Source: Streptomyces sp. NBC_01255 | GTDB taxonomy: Bacteria > Actinomycetota > Actinomycetes > Streptomycetales > Streptomycetaceae | Assembly: GCF_036226445.1 (NCBI RefSeq) | Contig: NZ_CP108474.1 | Coordinates: 3,534,001-3,598,000 of the forward strand | Reading direction: 5' to 3' | DNA length: 64,000 nucleotides | Part shown: piece by piece, positions 29,771 to 38,366 of the stretch | Numbering within the stretch: position 1 is the stretch's first letter | Layout: each line of letters starts with the position of its first letter | Program-made: the position numbers and the translations under genes | The notes under the pieces: model-generated | Seen by the model: only the letters and a program-made list of their open reading frames with translations | Database searches by the model: none | Told to the model about the DNA's origin: nothing

Positions 29771-31020
29771 GTGCCGTCGCGGCCATGCCGAACTTCCGCG
29801 GGGTCGCCGCACCGATGGGCAACCTACGGCGGGGGCTCGACGGGGCGGGCGGCTCACTGAGACAGCTCAGGCAGGGCGTTCAACATGCCGCGAGGGGCGC
29901 CGGCGACCTCAACGCCGCGGTCCGCAACGCCGGAACCACCCTGCGGAACCTCGGCCGCGACGCCACCGGCGCCGCCACCGCCGTGACCAAGATCCGCCGC
30001 TCCACCGCCCCCGCCGGCGTCAAGCGGTTCGGCACCGCCGCCGGCAAGGCCCGGACCGCCGCCGCCAAGATCGGCACCGGCGTCGGCGCGATCCTCGCCC
30101 TCCTGATCCCGATGCTCCCCGTCACCGACGTCATCACCAAGCTGATGGGCACCTTCGGCACCGTCATGACCGTCGCCTCGGTCGCCATGATCGCCATCAA
30201 CGTCGCCATGCGGGCCAACCCGCTCGGCTTCGTCGTCGGCATCATCGTGCCCATCGCGGCGGCCATCATCGAGTTCGCACTGAACTCCGAGACCGGCCAG
30301 CAGATCATGCAGCAGGTCTTCGAGCGCGCCCTCGCGGTCATCGAGGAGATCTGGGCGTTCCTCGCCCCGTTCGTGGAGATGATCGGGACGGCGGTCGGGA
30401 CCTACTTCGAGGGGTACCTGGCCCTGATCACCGGAGTGATCACGGGCATCGGCGTCGTCATCGGCGGGGTGTCGCAGCTCGGCACCGCCGTCTCCTCGGC
30501 GTGGAACGCGCTGCGCGGGATCGCCTCGGGCGCGATGGACGGCATCAAGAACGCCGTACGGCCGGTGGTCTCCTGGATCACCGACTCCGTCCCCGGCTTC
30601 TTCCGGACCGCGAAGGACGCGGTCTCCGGAGCCCTGCGCGGGATCGGCGACCTGATCGAGGGTGCCCTGAGCACCGTGATCGGGGTCGTCAAGGGTCCGA
30701 TCAACGGCCTGATCGCCTTCGTGAACTGGATCATCGACGGTCTCGACAAGCTCAGCTTCGAGATCCCCTTCACCGGCAAGAAGTTCGGCGTCGACCTCGA
30801 CAAGATCCCGATGCTCGCCGACGGCGGCATCGTCTTCCCCGGCGGCGACGCGGACGAGTACCGCATCGATTCGCTCTCCCAGCTGGAGAACCGCCGCGTC
30901 CCGGCCCTCTCCGAGCCGCCCCGGCGGCCGCACCGGATCAGGGAGTTCCACGAGGCGCCGGGCGCCGGGCCCCGGTCGGCCGCCGAGGACCTGCTCTTCC
31001 TCGCGACCGCCCGCGGCTGA
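29767..31020 (+). CDS. Tape-measure-like protein 2
   Basis: 417 residues from ATG 29767, overlapping the previous stop, so translationally coupled. It is paralogous to the preceding protein: a basic helical N-terminus (RNAGTTLRNLGRDATGAATA), a central region with three or four hydrophobic segments (GVGAILALLIPMLPVTDVIT, PLGFVVGIIVPIAAAIIEFA, ALITGVITGIGVVIGGVSQL), then KGPINGLIAFVNWIIDGLDK and IPMLADGGIVFP. The final AAEDLLFLATARG mirrors TADALMYLAKARG of its partner. Two short tape measures in tandem are unusual. They may form a mixed bundle, or one may be the membrane-inserting tip. Confidence 0.8.
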   Translation: MSAVAAMPNFRGVAAPMGNLRRGLDGAGGSLRQLRQGVQHAARGAGDLNAAVRNAGTTLRNLGRDATGAATAVTKIRRSTAPAGVKRFGTAAGKARTAAAKIGTGVGAILALLIPMLPVTDVITKLMGTFGTVMTVASVAMIAINVAMRANPLGFVVGIIVPIAAAIIEFALNSETGQQIMQQVFERALAVIEEIWAFLAPFVEMIGTAVGTYFEGYLALITGVITGIGVVIGGVSQLGTAVSSAWNALRGIASGAMDGIKNAVRPVVSWITDSVPGFFRTAKDAVSGALRGIGDLIEGALSTVIGVVKGPINGLIAFVNWIIDGLDKLSFEIPFTGKKFGVDLDKIPMLADGGIVFPGGDADEYRIDSLSQLENRRVPALSEPPRRPHRIREFHEAPGAGPRSAAEDLLFLATARG

Positions 31021-31055
31021 TCGGCCGCCTGCGCGACCGAGCGAAGACCCGCCCC

Positions 31056-31110
31056 CGAACGACCGTCCGCCGGCGAGCGACCGTCCGCCACCGCCGAGCG
31101 GCCGTCCGCC
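31056..31110. repeat. Three imperfect 18-bp tandem repeats in a tail intergenic gap
   Basis: CGAACGACCGTCCGCCGG (31056-31073), CGAGCGACCGTCCGCCAC (31074-31091) and a third diverged copy to 31110 fill the 135-bp gap between the second tape-measure gene and the distal-tail gene. No terminator is obvious. They may be slipped-strand repeats or protein-binding sites. Confidence 0.6.
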
Positions 31111-31155
31111 GACCCACCCCGCCGACCTCCCATCAGAAGTGAGGTGACGGCCCCC

Positions 31156-32079
31156 ATGGCCGAGACCACCACCGCATACGCCGGAAACACCTACACCGCC
31201 GACCTCGCGCCCGGCTCACTGATCACCCAGGACGGGCAGATCCAGTGGGCCGGGCTTCTCATCGGGCCCGGCACGCCGTTCAACATCGACAAGTCCGGCC
31301 TGTCGGGCTGGGAAGACCTGCCCGAGTACGACTCCTCCGACGCCGACCGGCCGACGTCCCACGGCGCCTGGCCGGGCTCCCGGTTCGCCAAGCCGCGCAA
31401 GGTCGGCGGCACGGTCGTGCTGATCCCGGAGTTCAACCAGGCCTCCGAGGCCATCCGCGCGCTGCGCCAGGCGCTCGCCCTCCTCGACGAGGAGCGCTGG
31501 CTCACCGTCCGGCTGCACGGCGAACTGCTCGCCGTACGCGCCCGGATCGCCCAGCGCGTCGTCCCCGCCGACCAGGGCTTCGCCACCCAGGGCAGCTCGC
31601 GCATGTCCGTCCAGTGGCTGGCGTCCGACCCGCGCCGGTACGGCGTCACCGAGCAGATGGTCAGCACGACGGCCCCGCAGCCCGAGCGAGGTCTCGAATG
31701 GCCCCTCACCTGGCCGCTCACCTGGGGCGAGGCCAAGAGCACGGGTGACGCCGTCGCCGAGAACACCGGCTCCGCCCCCTGCCATCCGGTGATCGTCTTC
31801 CGCGGCCCGTGCTCCGTCCCCACCGTCACCGAGCGGACCACGCGCCGCCGGCTCCGGTACGCGATCGACCTGGCCGCCGGCGACGAACTCGTCGTCGACA
31901 CCGGCGCGGGCACGGTCATGCTCAACAACTCCGCGTCCCGACGGCACACCGCGATGGCCGACTCCAACCCGGAGGAGCTGTTCGCGCTCGAACCGGGCCG
32001 TACCGAGCTGTCCTTCCGGCCCGACTCGGCCACCCCGGACGCCACGATGACCGTCCGCTGGCGCAGCGCCGAATGGTGA
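31156..32079 (+). CDS. Distal tail protein (Dit-like)
   Basis: 307 residues from ATG 31156, chosen because GAGGTGA lies eight bases upstream; a GTG at 31144 is less well placed. LITQDGQIQWAGLLIGPGTP, a central KVGGTVVLIPEFNQASEAIR, RMSVQWLASDPRRYGVTEQM and the C-terminal beta-galectin-like half (VFRGPCSVPTVTERTTRRRL) fit the siphophage tail-component family. Dit forms the hexameric ring joining tube to baseplate. It is placed correctly after the tape-measure genes. Confidence 0.8.
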   Translation: MAETTTAYAGNTYTADLAPGSLITQDGQIQWAGLLIGPGTPFNIDKSGLSGWEDLPEYDSSDADRPTSHGAWPGSRFAKPRKVGGTVVLIPEFNQASEAIRALRQALALLDEERWLTVRLHGELLAVRARIAQRVVPADQGFATQGSSRMSVQWLASDPRRYGVTEQMVSTTAPQPERGLEWPLTWPLTWGEAKSTGDAVAENTGSAPCHPVIVFRGPCSVPTVTERTTRRRLRYAIDLAAGDELVVDTGAGTVMLNNSASRRHTAMADSNPEELFALEPGRTELSFRPDSATPDATMTVRWRSAEW

Positions 32080-32167
32080 CCCGCCACCTCTGATCCAGGC
32101 CTCCGAACCCGGCCCCCGATCCCCACACCCCTGATCCGCCACCCCGACCGTCACGGAGAGGTGACCC

Positions 32168-33364
32168 ATGACCGTACGCGCCGCTTGGCTCCAGACCACC
32201 GGCCAGACCCGCGAGGACACCCGGCTCGCCCTCGCCGCCCTGCTCACCCCCAGTGGCCAGAGCGCCGAGGAGACCCCGCTGCGCTCGCGGTCGGGCATCG
32301 TGCCGGGCGGTCTCGTCCTCACCGGCAGCTCGCCCATGCAGTGCACCATCGGCACCGGACGAGCGATCGTCCAGGGCAAGGACACCGCCCAGGGCGCCTA
32401 CCTCGTCGCCGTCACCTCCCCGGAGCTCCTCACCATCGCCGACGGCGACCCGATGTACGACCGGATCGACCTGATCGAACTGGCCGTCGTCGACGACGCC
32501 TACGACCGCACCGGTGCCACGGAGGCGGTGGTACGCCTGGTCAAGGGCACCCCCGCCGCCTCCCCCACCGCGCCGGCGAGCGGACCGGGCAGCACGATCC
32601 CGCTCTACACGGTCCTCGTACCGAAGGGCATCTCCGCCGGCGCAGGCGGCATCCAGTGGACCACCTCGGCGGTCACCACCATGCACTGGCCGGTCGTGGC
32701 CCTCGGCGGCATCATGCCCACCAGCGGCTTCAAGGGCGCGTACGTCGGCCAGTACCGCGACACCGCCGGACTCTTGCAGCGCTGGGACGGCACGACCTGG
32801 GTCTCGTACCCGAAGCCCGTCGGCGGCATCGCCCCGAGCACCACGACCACCGGCGCCTACACCGGCCAGTACCGGGACAACGGCGGCGGACTGCAGCGCT
32901 GGAACGGGGCCTCCTGGCAGTACGTCGAAGGCGCCTCGACCGTGCTGTTCAGCGCCACGCAGTGGCTGACCGCCCAGGCACAGAGCGTCCCCCCCAACAC
33001 CTGGACCGTGCTCAACCTGCCCACCGTCGAGGTCGACGACGCCACCGCCTGGACCACGAACAACACCTACACCGTGCCGCGCACCGGCTGGTGGCGGGTC
33101 TCCGCACACGCCACCTGGGCCAACGAATCCCAGACCGGCATGCGCGGCGCCCGTGTCTCGGTCGCCGGCGTCGGACAGGGCCGGCTGACCTGGCTCACCC
33201 CCGCCGGCAACGGCGCCATATCCGTGGGCGGCAGCAGCCCGATCAGGCTCGTCGCCGGCGAGACCCTCCAGCTCTCCGGCTTCCACAACCACACCGCGGC
33301 GATCAAGACCCTCGGCGGCTCGGGCTACGCCTGCACCCTCTCCGCCGAATGGATCAGGTCCTGA
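32168..33364 (+). CDS. Tail fibre / receptor-binding-like protein A
   Basis: 398 residues from ATG 32168. The N-terminal about 185 residues (TTGQTREDTRLALAALLTPS, YDRIDLIELAVVDDAYDRTG) are homologous to the two following proteins and probably attach to the baseplate. Two copies of a G-Y-x-GQYRD-x-x-G-LQRWDGTTW repeat lie at about 190-215 and 228-252. The C-terminal 140 residues form a jelly-roll-like beta domain (YTVPRTGWWRVSAHATWANE, HTAAIKTLGGSGYACTLSAE) resembling C1q/TNF-type binding heads. It likely binds the target surface; the receptor is unknown. Confidence 0.72.
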   Translation: MTVRAAWLQTTGQTREDTRLALAALLTPSGQSAEETPLRSRSGIVPGGLVLTGSSPMQCTIGTGRAIVQGKDTAQGAYLVAVTSPELLTIADGDPMYDRIDLIELAVVDDAYDRTGATEAVVRLVKGTPAASPTAPASGPGSTIPLYTVLVPKGISAGAGGIQWTTSAVTTMHWPVVALGGIMPTSGFKGAYVGQYRDTAGLLQRWDGTTWVSYPKPVGGIAPSTTTTGAYTGQYRDNGGGLQRWNGASWQYVEGASTVLFSATQWLTAQAQSVPPNTWTVLNLPTVEVDDATAWTTNNTYTVPRTGWWRVSAHATWANESQTGMRGARVSVAGVGQGRLTWLTPAGNGAISVGGSSPIRLVAGETLQLSGFHNHTAAIKTLGGSGYACTLSAEWIRS

Positions 33365-33413
33365 CTCCCCCGCACGCCGAACCGTCCCTCGACTCCTCGA
33401 ACGGAGAATCCCC

Positions 33414-34706
33414 ATGAACCTGCGCAGCAGCTGGGTCGCCGAGACCGGCCAGACCCGCGAGGACACCCGCCTCACCCAGACCGGTGTGACGACGCTGACC
33501 AACCCCGTCCAGGTCCGCTCCGGCGTCCTGCCGGGCTCGTACACCGGCGAGTACCGGCTGTCCGGCTTCTGGACGAAGGGCGAATCCGCCATGACGGCGC
33601 TCGTCTCCGAGGGCCGGGCCGTGATCCAGGGCGAGATCTCCCAGGGCGTCTACCCGGTCACCCTGCCGAGCTCCGTGGTCGTCACCTTCGATCCGGGCGA
33701 CGCCCAGTACGGCCGCATCGACCTGATCGTCGTCCGGATCTACGACAACCTCTACGACTCCTCGAACCGCAACGAGGCGAAGGTCGAGATCATCAAGGGC
33801 GTCCCCGCCCAGGCGCCTCAGGCCCCGGCCGTCCCGCCGCGCTGCCTCGCGCTGTACGCGGTGACCGTCCCGGCCACCGTCAGCGCGGGCAACGGCGGCA
33901 TCCCGTGGGCCACCGCCCTCAAGGACCTGCGCACCCCGGTCGTCGGCCTCGGCGGCATCCTCCCCGTCGAGGGCCCGGTCTTCCCGGGCGCCTACCCGGG
34001 CCAGTACCAGGACTCGGGCGGCGCCCTCCAGCGCTGGGACGGCAGCGCCTGGGTGCCGTACCCGTCCGCGCTCGGCGGCATCGCCCCGGCCGGCATGGTC
34101 ACCACGGCCAGCTACGCGGGCCAGTACCGGGACGCCGGCGGCACCCTCCAGCGCTGGGACGGAAACTCCTGGGTGCCGATCGGCGGCATCGCCCCGGCCG
34201 GCACGATCACCAACGGCAGCTACCCGGGCCAGTACCGGGACGCCGGCGGCACCCTTCAGCGCTGGAACGGCACGGTGTGGGGGTCGGCGGTGCCCGGCCC
34301 GTACTTCGTCGACAACAGCGACTACGGCGACACCACGTCGCTCACATGGACCTCGACACTCGCGGGACGCGCCACGAACCCGCTCGCGCTCAACTTCGTC
34401 GCCCCGGCGTCGAGGTCCGTCGTGGTCAGCTTCGGCGCCCGCATGAAGTCGCACAGTGCCGACCACTACGCGTTCATGGCGCTCAAGCTCACCCAGGGAG
34501 CCACGGTCGTCGGCGACCTCGACGACGAGTACGCGACGGTCGCCGCCAGCCCGCACCTGATCTCGGTGGCCACCACGCGTCGGCTGTCGAACCTGACCGC
34601 GGGCGCGACGTACACCCTCACGGCCTTCTTCAAGATGGTCACCAACTCCACCTCCCTCAAGGGCGGTTACGACAACACGTTCATCAAGGTCGACCCGCTT
34701 CCGTAA
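33414..34706 (+). CDS. Tail fibre / receptor-binding-like protein B
   Basis: 430 residues from ATG 33414, GGAGA upstream. It is a paralogue of the preceding protein over residues 1-190 (AETGQTREDTRLTQTGVTTL, GRIDLIVVRIYDNLYDSSNR). It has three GQYRDAGGTLQRWDGNSW repeats (about 191, 233 and 268) and a different C-terminal beta domain (YFVDNSDYGDTTSLTWTSTL, VSFGARMKSHSADHYAFMAL). A shared base with a swapped head is the pattern of variable adhesins. It lies 49 bases after protein A. Confidence 0.72.
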   Translation: MNLRSSWVAETGQTREDTRLTQTGVTTLTNPVQVRSGVLPGSYTGEYRLSGFWTKGESAMTALVSEGRAVIQGEISQGVYPVTLPSSVVVTFDPGDAQYGRIDLIVVRIYDNLYDSSNRNEAKVEIIKGVPAQAPQAPAVPPRCLALYAVTVPATVSAGNGGIPWATALKDLRTPVVGLGGILPVEGPVFPGAYPGQYQDSGGALQRWDGSAWVPYPSALGGIAPAGMVTTASYAGQYRDAGGTLQRWDGNSWVPIGGIAPAGTITNGSYPGQYRDAGGTLQRWNGTVWGSAVPGPYFVDNSDYGDTTSLTWTSTLAGRATNPLALNFVAPASRSVVVSFGARMKSHSADHYAFMALKLTQGATVVGDLDDEYATVAASPHLISVATTRRLSNLTAGATYTLTAFFKMVTNSTSLKGGYDNTFIKVDPLP

Positions 34707-34738
34707 CCGCCGCCGCCATCACCACTCCGGGAGAACCC

Positions 34739-35887
34739 ATGACCTTGCACTCCGGTTGGCTCGCCCCCACAGGACAGACCCGCCAGGGCACCCGCCACAC
34801 CGCCGTCGGTGCCACCACCCCGGCCACTCCGCTCACCGCCCGCTCCGGCATCCTGCCCGGCACCAACGACGGCAAGTACCGCGTCGGCGGCCTGTGGATG
34901 AGCGGCAGCGGCCCGATGACCGCCACCGTCTACGCCGGCCGGGCGGTCGTCCAGGGCCCCGCCGTCCAGGGCACCTACCCCGTCACCCTCGACCAGGACA
35001 CCGTCGTCACCTTCGCCGACGGCGACCCGCTGAACGACCGGATCGACCTCGTCGTCCTGCGCGTGTACGACGACCAGTACGACAGCTCGCAGCAGAGCAA
35101 GGCCGCCATCGAGATCGTCAAGGGCACCCCGTCGGCCGTCCCCGCGGTCCCGGCGGCGCCCCCGGTCTCCCTCGCCCTGTTCAGCGTCAAGGTGGTGGCC
35201 GGCACCTCCGCCGGCTCCAACGGCATCCTCTGGTCGGGGACCGGCATCGTCACCGACCTGCGCGTCACGACGGCCAGCGTCGGCGGCATCCTGCCCGTCT
35301 ACAACAACGCGGCCGTGCCCGGCGCCTACCCGGGCCAGTACCAGGACAACGACAACGCGCACTTCCTCCAGCGCTGGGACGGCACCGGCTGGATCGCGTA
35401 CCCCAAGGAGGTCGGCGGCATCGCCGCCAACGGCACCCTGCCCACGGGCAGTTACACCGGGCAGTTCCGCGAGACGAACGGCGTCCTCCAGCGCTGGAAC
35501 GGCACCACCTGGGCGAACTACCACCCGCCGCTCGACCACGAGACCATCACCACCGGCGCCACCGCGCTGACCGGCTGGAGCATGTCGTCGTTCTGGGCCC
35601 GCCGCACCCGCGGCGGCGTCGTCACGGTGCGCATCAGCGTCATCCGCACCGGCGAGAACATCACCGCCAGCGCCAGCGGAGGCATCAGCGACTACCCCCT
35701 CGTCACGCTGCCGGCGGGCTGGTCCCCGGGCACGACGTTCGACGCCGTGGCCTCCAACTCCATAGGTTCCGGCACCGCCACGATCTACAACTTCACCAAC
35801 GCGCAGATCACTCTGCGCGACTGGAGCGCCAACGGCTCCATCGGCACCACCGGGGGACTGAACGTCTCCGCCACCTACGTCCAGTAA
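34739..35887 (+). CDS. Tail fibre / receptor-binding-like protein C
   Basis: 382 residues from ATG 34739, with GGGAGAA upstream. It is the third paralogue: residues 1-190 match A and B (APTGQTRQGTRHTAVGATTP, NDRIDLVVLRVYDDQYDSSQ). Two repeats (about 194 and 236: GQYQDNDNAHFLQRWDGTGW, GQFRETNGVLQRWNGTTW) follow. The C-terminal domain is again unrelated (TALTGWSMSSFWARRTRGGV, ATIYNFTNAQITLRDWSANG) and beta-rich. The longer upstream open frame runs antiparallel to nothing conserved and is not used. Confidence 0.72.
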   Translation: MTLHSGWLAPTGQTRQGTRHTAVGATTPATPLTARSGILPGTNDGKYRVGGLWMSGSGPMTATVYAGRAVVQGPAVQGTYPVTLDQDTVVTFADGDPLNDRIDLVVLRVYDDQYDSSQQSKAAIEIVKGTPSAVPAVPAAPPVSLALFSVKVVAGTSAGSNGILWSGTGIVTDLRVTTASVGGILPVYNNAAVPGAYPGQYQDNDNAHFLQRWDGTGWIAYPKEVGGIAANGTLPTGSYTGQFRETNGVLQRWNGTTWANYHPPLDHETITTGATALTGWSMSSFWARRTRGGVVTVRISVIRTGENITASASGGISDYPLVTLPAGWSPGTTFDAVASNSIGSGTATIYNFTNAQITLRDWSANGSIGTTGGLNVSATYVQ

Positions 35888-35899
35888 GGGAGGACCGCG

Positions 35900-37000
35900 A
35901 TGACACTCGACACCCCCTACCGGGCGATCTTCTGCGATCTGCTCTCGGATCAGACGATCGACATCCTGCCCCTGCGGGACGTCCAGTTCGACGACTACAT
36001 CGGCAAGGCCGGCTCCCTCTCCGGCACCATCCCCATCCCCGACCGGGCGATCGCCGCGCGCGTCCGCCAGGTCCAGGAGGGCCGCACCGCGGTCTACCTG
36101 GAGCGCGGCGGCGACCTGTGGTGGGGCGGCATCATCTGGACCAGCACGCTGCAGAGCAGCGAGCGCGGAGTACTGACGCTCTCCATCCAGGCCGCGACCT
36201 TCGACTCGTACGCCGCGCGCCGCCGTATCCGTACGAAGCTCGACATCACGACGCCCACCGACCAGCTGGAGATCGCCCGCAAGCTCTGGGACGAGCTCCA
36301 GAAGGCCGTCGGCGGCAACATCCGCGTCGAACACGGGGAGGAGGTCTCCCCGACCAAGCGGACCGCGAGCTGGCGCAAGGGCGACGAGATCCTCTACTCG
36401 GAGGCGCTCGAACAGCTCGCCTCGCTCGACGACGGCTTCGAGCACCAGATCATGGTCTACCGGGACCCGGTCGACGGGCGGCGGATCCGGCAGCTCCGGC
36501 TCGGCGCCCCCAAGATCCGTACCGGCGCCACCGACCTCGTCTTCGACCGGCCCGGCACGATCCTGTCGTACTCCTTCCCGCGCGACGCGACCCGCGGCGG
36601 CACCACCGCCATGGCGCGCGGCGCGTCGATCAACTCGAACGCCGCCGCCGAGTCCCGGCCGCTGTTCTCGGGAGAGAAGGAATCCCCGCTGATCAAGGGC
36701 GGCTGGCCGCGGATCGACCTGTCGTCGGACCACAACGAGATCACCTCCCAGGCCACCCTGGAGAAGATGGCCACGGCCGAGCTCGCCCAGGCCGCCGGCG
36801 CCGTCGTGATCCCCGAGATCACCATCCGGCTCGGCGGGGTGGTGCCGCCGGCGCTGCTCGGCCGCACCGCCCGGATCCGGATCACCGACGAGTGGCACGC
36901 CCCCGGCCTCGACGCCCGCTACCGCATCATCGGCGTCAAGGTCAGGCCGCCGGAGCGCGGCCGCCCCGACACCGCCGAGCTCTACCTTGAGGAGGCCTGA
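35900..37000 (+). CDS. Siphovirus Gp37-like tail hub/tip protein
   Basis: 366 residues from ATG 35900, GGGAGGA upstream. It resembles the ReqiPepy6 Gp37-like family: YRAIFCDLLSDQTIDILPLR, a central AARRRIRTKLDITTPTDQLE, SYSFPRDATRGGTTAMARGA and the C-terminal IRITDEWHAPGLDARYRIIG. These proteins occupy the place of the tail-associated hub below Dit in actinophages. No peptidase or lysozyme motif is visible. Its stop overlaps the next ATG by one base. Confidence 0.8.
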   Translation: MTLDTPYRAIFCDLLSDQTIDILPLRDVQFDDYIGKAGSLSGTIPIPDRAIAARVRQVQEGRTAVYLERGGDLWWGGIIWTSTLQSSERGVLTLSIQAATFDSYAARRRIRTKLDITTPTDQLEIARKLWDELQKAVGGNIRVEHGEEVSPTKRTASWRKGDEILYSEALEQLASLDDGFEHQIMVYRDPVDGRRIRQLRLGAPKIRTGATDLVFDRPGTILSYSFPRDATRGGTTAMARGASINSNAAAESRPLFSGEKESPLIKGGWPRIDLSSDHNEITSQATLEKMATAELAQAAGAVVIPEITIRLGGVVPPALLGRTARIRITDEWHAPGLDARYRIIGVKVRPPERGRPDTAELYLEEA

Positions 37001-37710
37001 TGCCCCAGCTGCCCGAGGACATCATCGACCGGCTCACCCAGATGGAGCGCCGCATCCAGGCGCTGTCGACCGCGGTCAACACCCGGCCCGCCATGAACGA
37101 GGTCACCGACGGCGCCCTCAACGTCAAGCTGCCGAACGGCACCTCCGTCCTCCAGGTCGGCAAGTGGGACGAGGACCCGGAGAAGACCGAGTACGGGCTG
37201 GCGATGCGCCGCCAGACCGGCGAGCTGGCCATCGCGCTCTACAACGGCAGCGGCACCGACACCACCCGGCAGGTGCTGCGGCTGTACGACTCGTACGGTC
37301 ACGAGGTCTTCTCCGACGACATCGTCAAGGGCGGCCTCGCCCGGCCGTGGCTCGCGATGCTGCCGCCGCAGGACCTCGCCTCCGCGAACTGGCCGGCGAC
37401 GAGCTCCCTGAACAACTGGGCGACGATCGCCCGCTCCTACAACCCGGTCTGGCAGCCGCGGATGCGCCTGCTGATGGAGACCCGTGCCAGCTCGGGCGCC
37501 ACCGGCGAAGTGAAGGTGATCATCGACGGCGCCACCCAGTTCGGCGGGACCGTCGCCGCCGGCAGCCAGTTCGACGTCACCGACGCCATCGTCGCCGACA
37601 TCACGACGCGCTTCGGCACCACCGCCAAGATCGAGATCCAGGCCCGGGTCACCAGTGCCTCCGGCACCGTCTACGCCAAGCCGGTACTGATGTACGGCAC
37701 CCAGAGCTGA
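37000..37710 (+). CDS. Minor tail protein with N-terminal coiled coil
   Basis: 236 residues from ATG 37000. A short coiled coil (IIDRLTQMERRIQALSTAVN) suggests a trimer or other oligomer. A beta-rich body follows (LPNGTSVLQVGKWDEDPEKT, LRLYDSYGHEVFSDDIVKGG) and a C-terminal domain with VKVIIDGATQFGGTVAAGSQ. It overlaps the hub gene by one base. It is probably a tip or fibre-base component; I do not recognise a named family. Confidence 0.65.
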   Translation: MPQLPEDIIDRLTQMERRIQALSTAVNTRPAMNEVTDGALNVKLPNGTSVLQVGKWDEDPEKTEYGLAMRRQTGELAIALYNGSGTDTTRQVLRLYDSYGHEVFSDDIVKGGLARPWLAMLPPQDLASANWPATSSLNNWATIARSYNPVWQPRMRLLMETRASSGATGEVKVIIDGATQFGGTVAAGSQFDVTDAIVADITTRFGTTAKIEIQARVTSASGTVYAKPVLMYGTQS

Positions 37711-37741
37711 GCCGTCCCGCCCCCATGGAGAGGAACCCCGC

Positions 37742-38281
37742 ATGATCATCGACCCGGCCCAGCCCTGGGGCGTGGCCATCGACTACGCCGGCCGCGCCAC
37801 CGTCACCGACGGCGGCCACACCGTCGACGTCCGCATCCACGACACCACGATGGGCGGCCCGCTGGAGGTCGACCCGATGACCGGCGAGTACCCGCAGGTC
37901 TACGTCACCGCCCAGCTCGACGAGGCCGGTACGGCCGGCTCCTCGCTGCGCGGCAGCGGGCTCGTCATCCTCAACGCGCAGGGCGGCCTGCCGGTCGTCC
38001 CGAACCAGGAGGCCGTACGCGACGCCGTCGCCGCCGCGCTCGCCGACTTCGAGACGCGCCGGACGGCCTACGCCACGCTCTGCACCACCTGGGCACCCCC
38101 GGCCCCGGACCCGACGCCCACCCCGGAGCCGGAGCCGACCCCCACACCGGAACCCGAGCCGATCCCGGAGCAGCCCTCCAAGGAGCCGACCCCGGAACCC
38201 GCCTCGGAACCGGTCCCGGACCCCGCCCCGGAAGCGGCCCCCGAGCCGTCCAAGGACCCGGAGCCCACCCCGACCGCGTAA
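37742..38281 (+). CDS. Minor tail-module protein with Pro/Glu-rich tail
   Basis: 179 residues from ATG 37742. Residues 1-112 are a compact domain (IIDPAQPWGVAIDYAGRATV, DPMTGEYPQVYVTAQLDEAG). The last about 65 residues are Pro-Thr-Glu repeats (DPTPTPEPEPTPTPEPEP and similar), an extended acidic linker. Such tails can reach across the cell wall or act as flexible connectors. Function unknown; the position suggests it belongs to the particle or its release. Confidence 0.6.
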   Translation: MIIDPAQPWGVAIDYAGRATVTDGGHTVDVRIHDTTMGGPLEVDPMTGEYPQVYVTAQLDEAGTAGSSLRGSGLVILNAQGGLPVVPNQEAVRDAVAAALADFETRRTAYATLCTTWAPPAPDPTPTPEPEPTPTPEPEPIPEQPSKEPTPEPASEPVPDPAPEAAPEPSKDPEPTPTA

Positions 38282-38323
38282 CCACGGCCGCGTAGCCACG
38301 GCCCCCGCCCCACCCGTACGTAC

Positions 38324-38341
38324 GCCCGCCCGAGTGCGGGC
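38324..38341 (+). terminator. Small hairpin before the amidase gene
   Basis: GCCCGC (38324-38329) pairs with GCGGGC (38336-38341) and is followed by CTTCTT. It could weakly separate the structural genes from the lysis genes. Confidence 0.4.
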
Positions 38342-38366
38342 CTTCTTCATGTCCGGAGGACACCAG

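Noticed and set aside
34667..36898. A 743-codon minus-strand frame opposite the fibre and hub genes
   Set aside because: It is a shadow of the plus-strand genes; the plus-strand frames carry conserved repeats and proper ribosome-binding sites.
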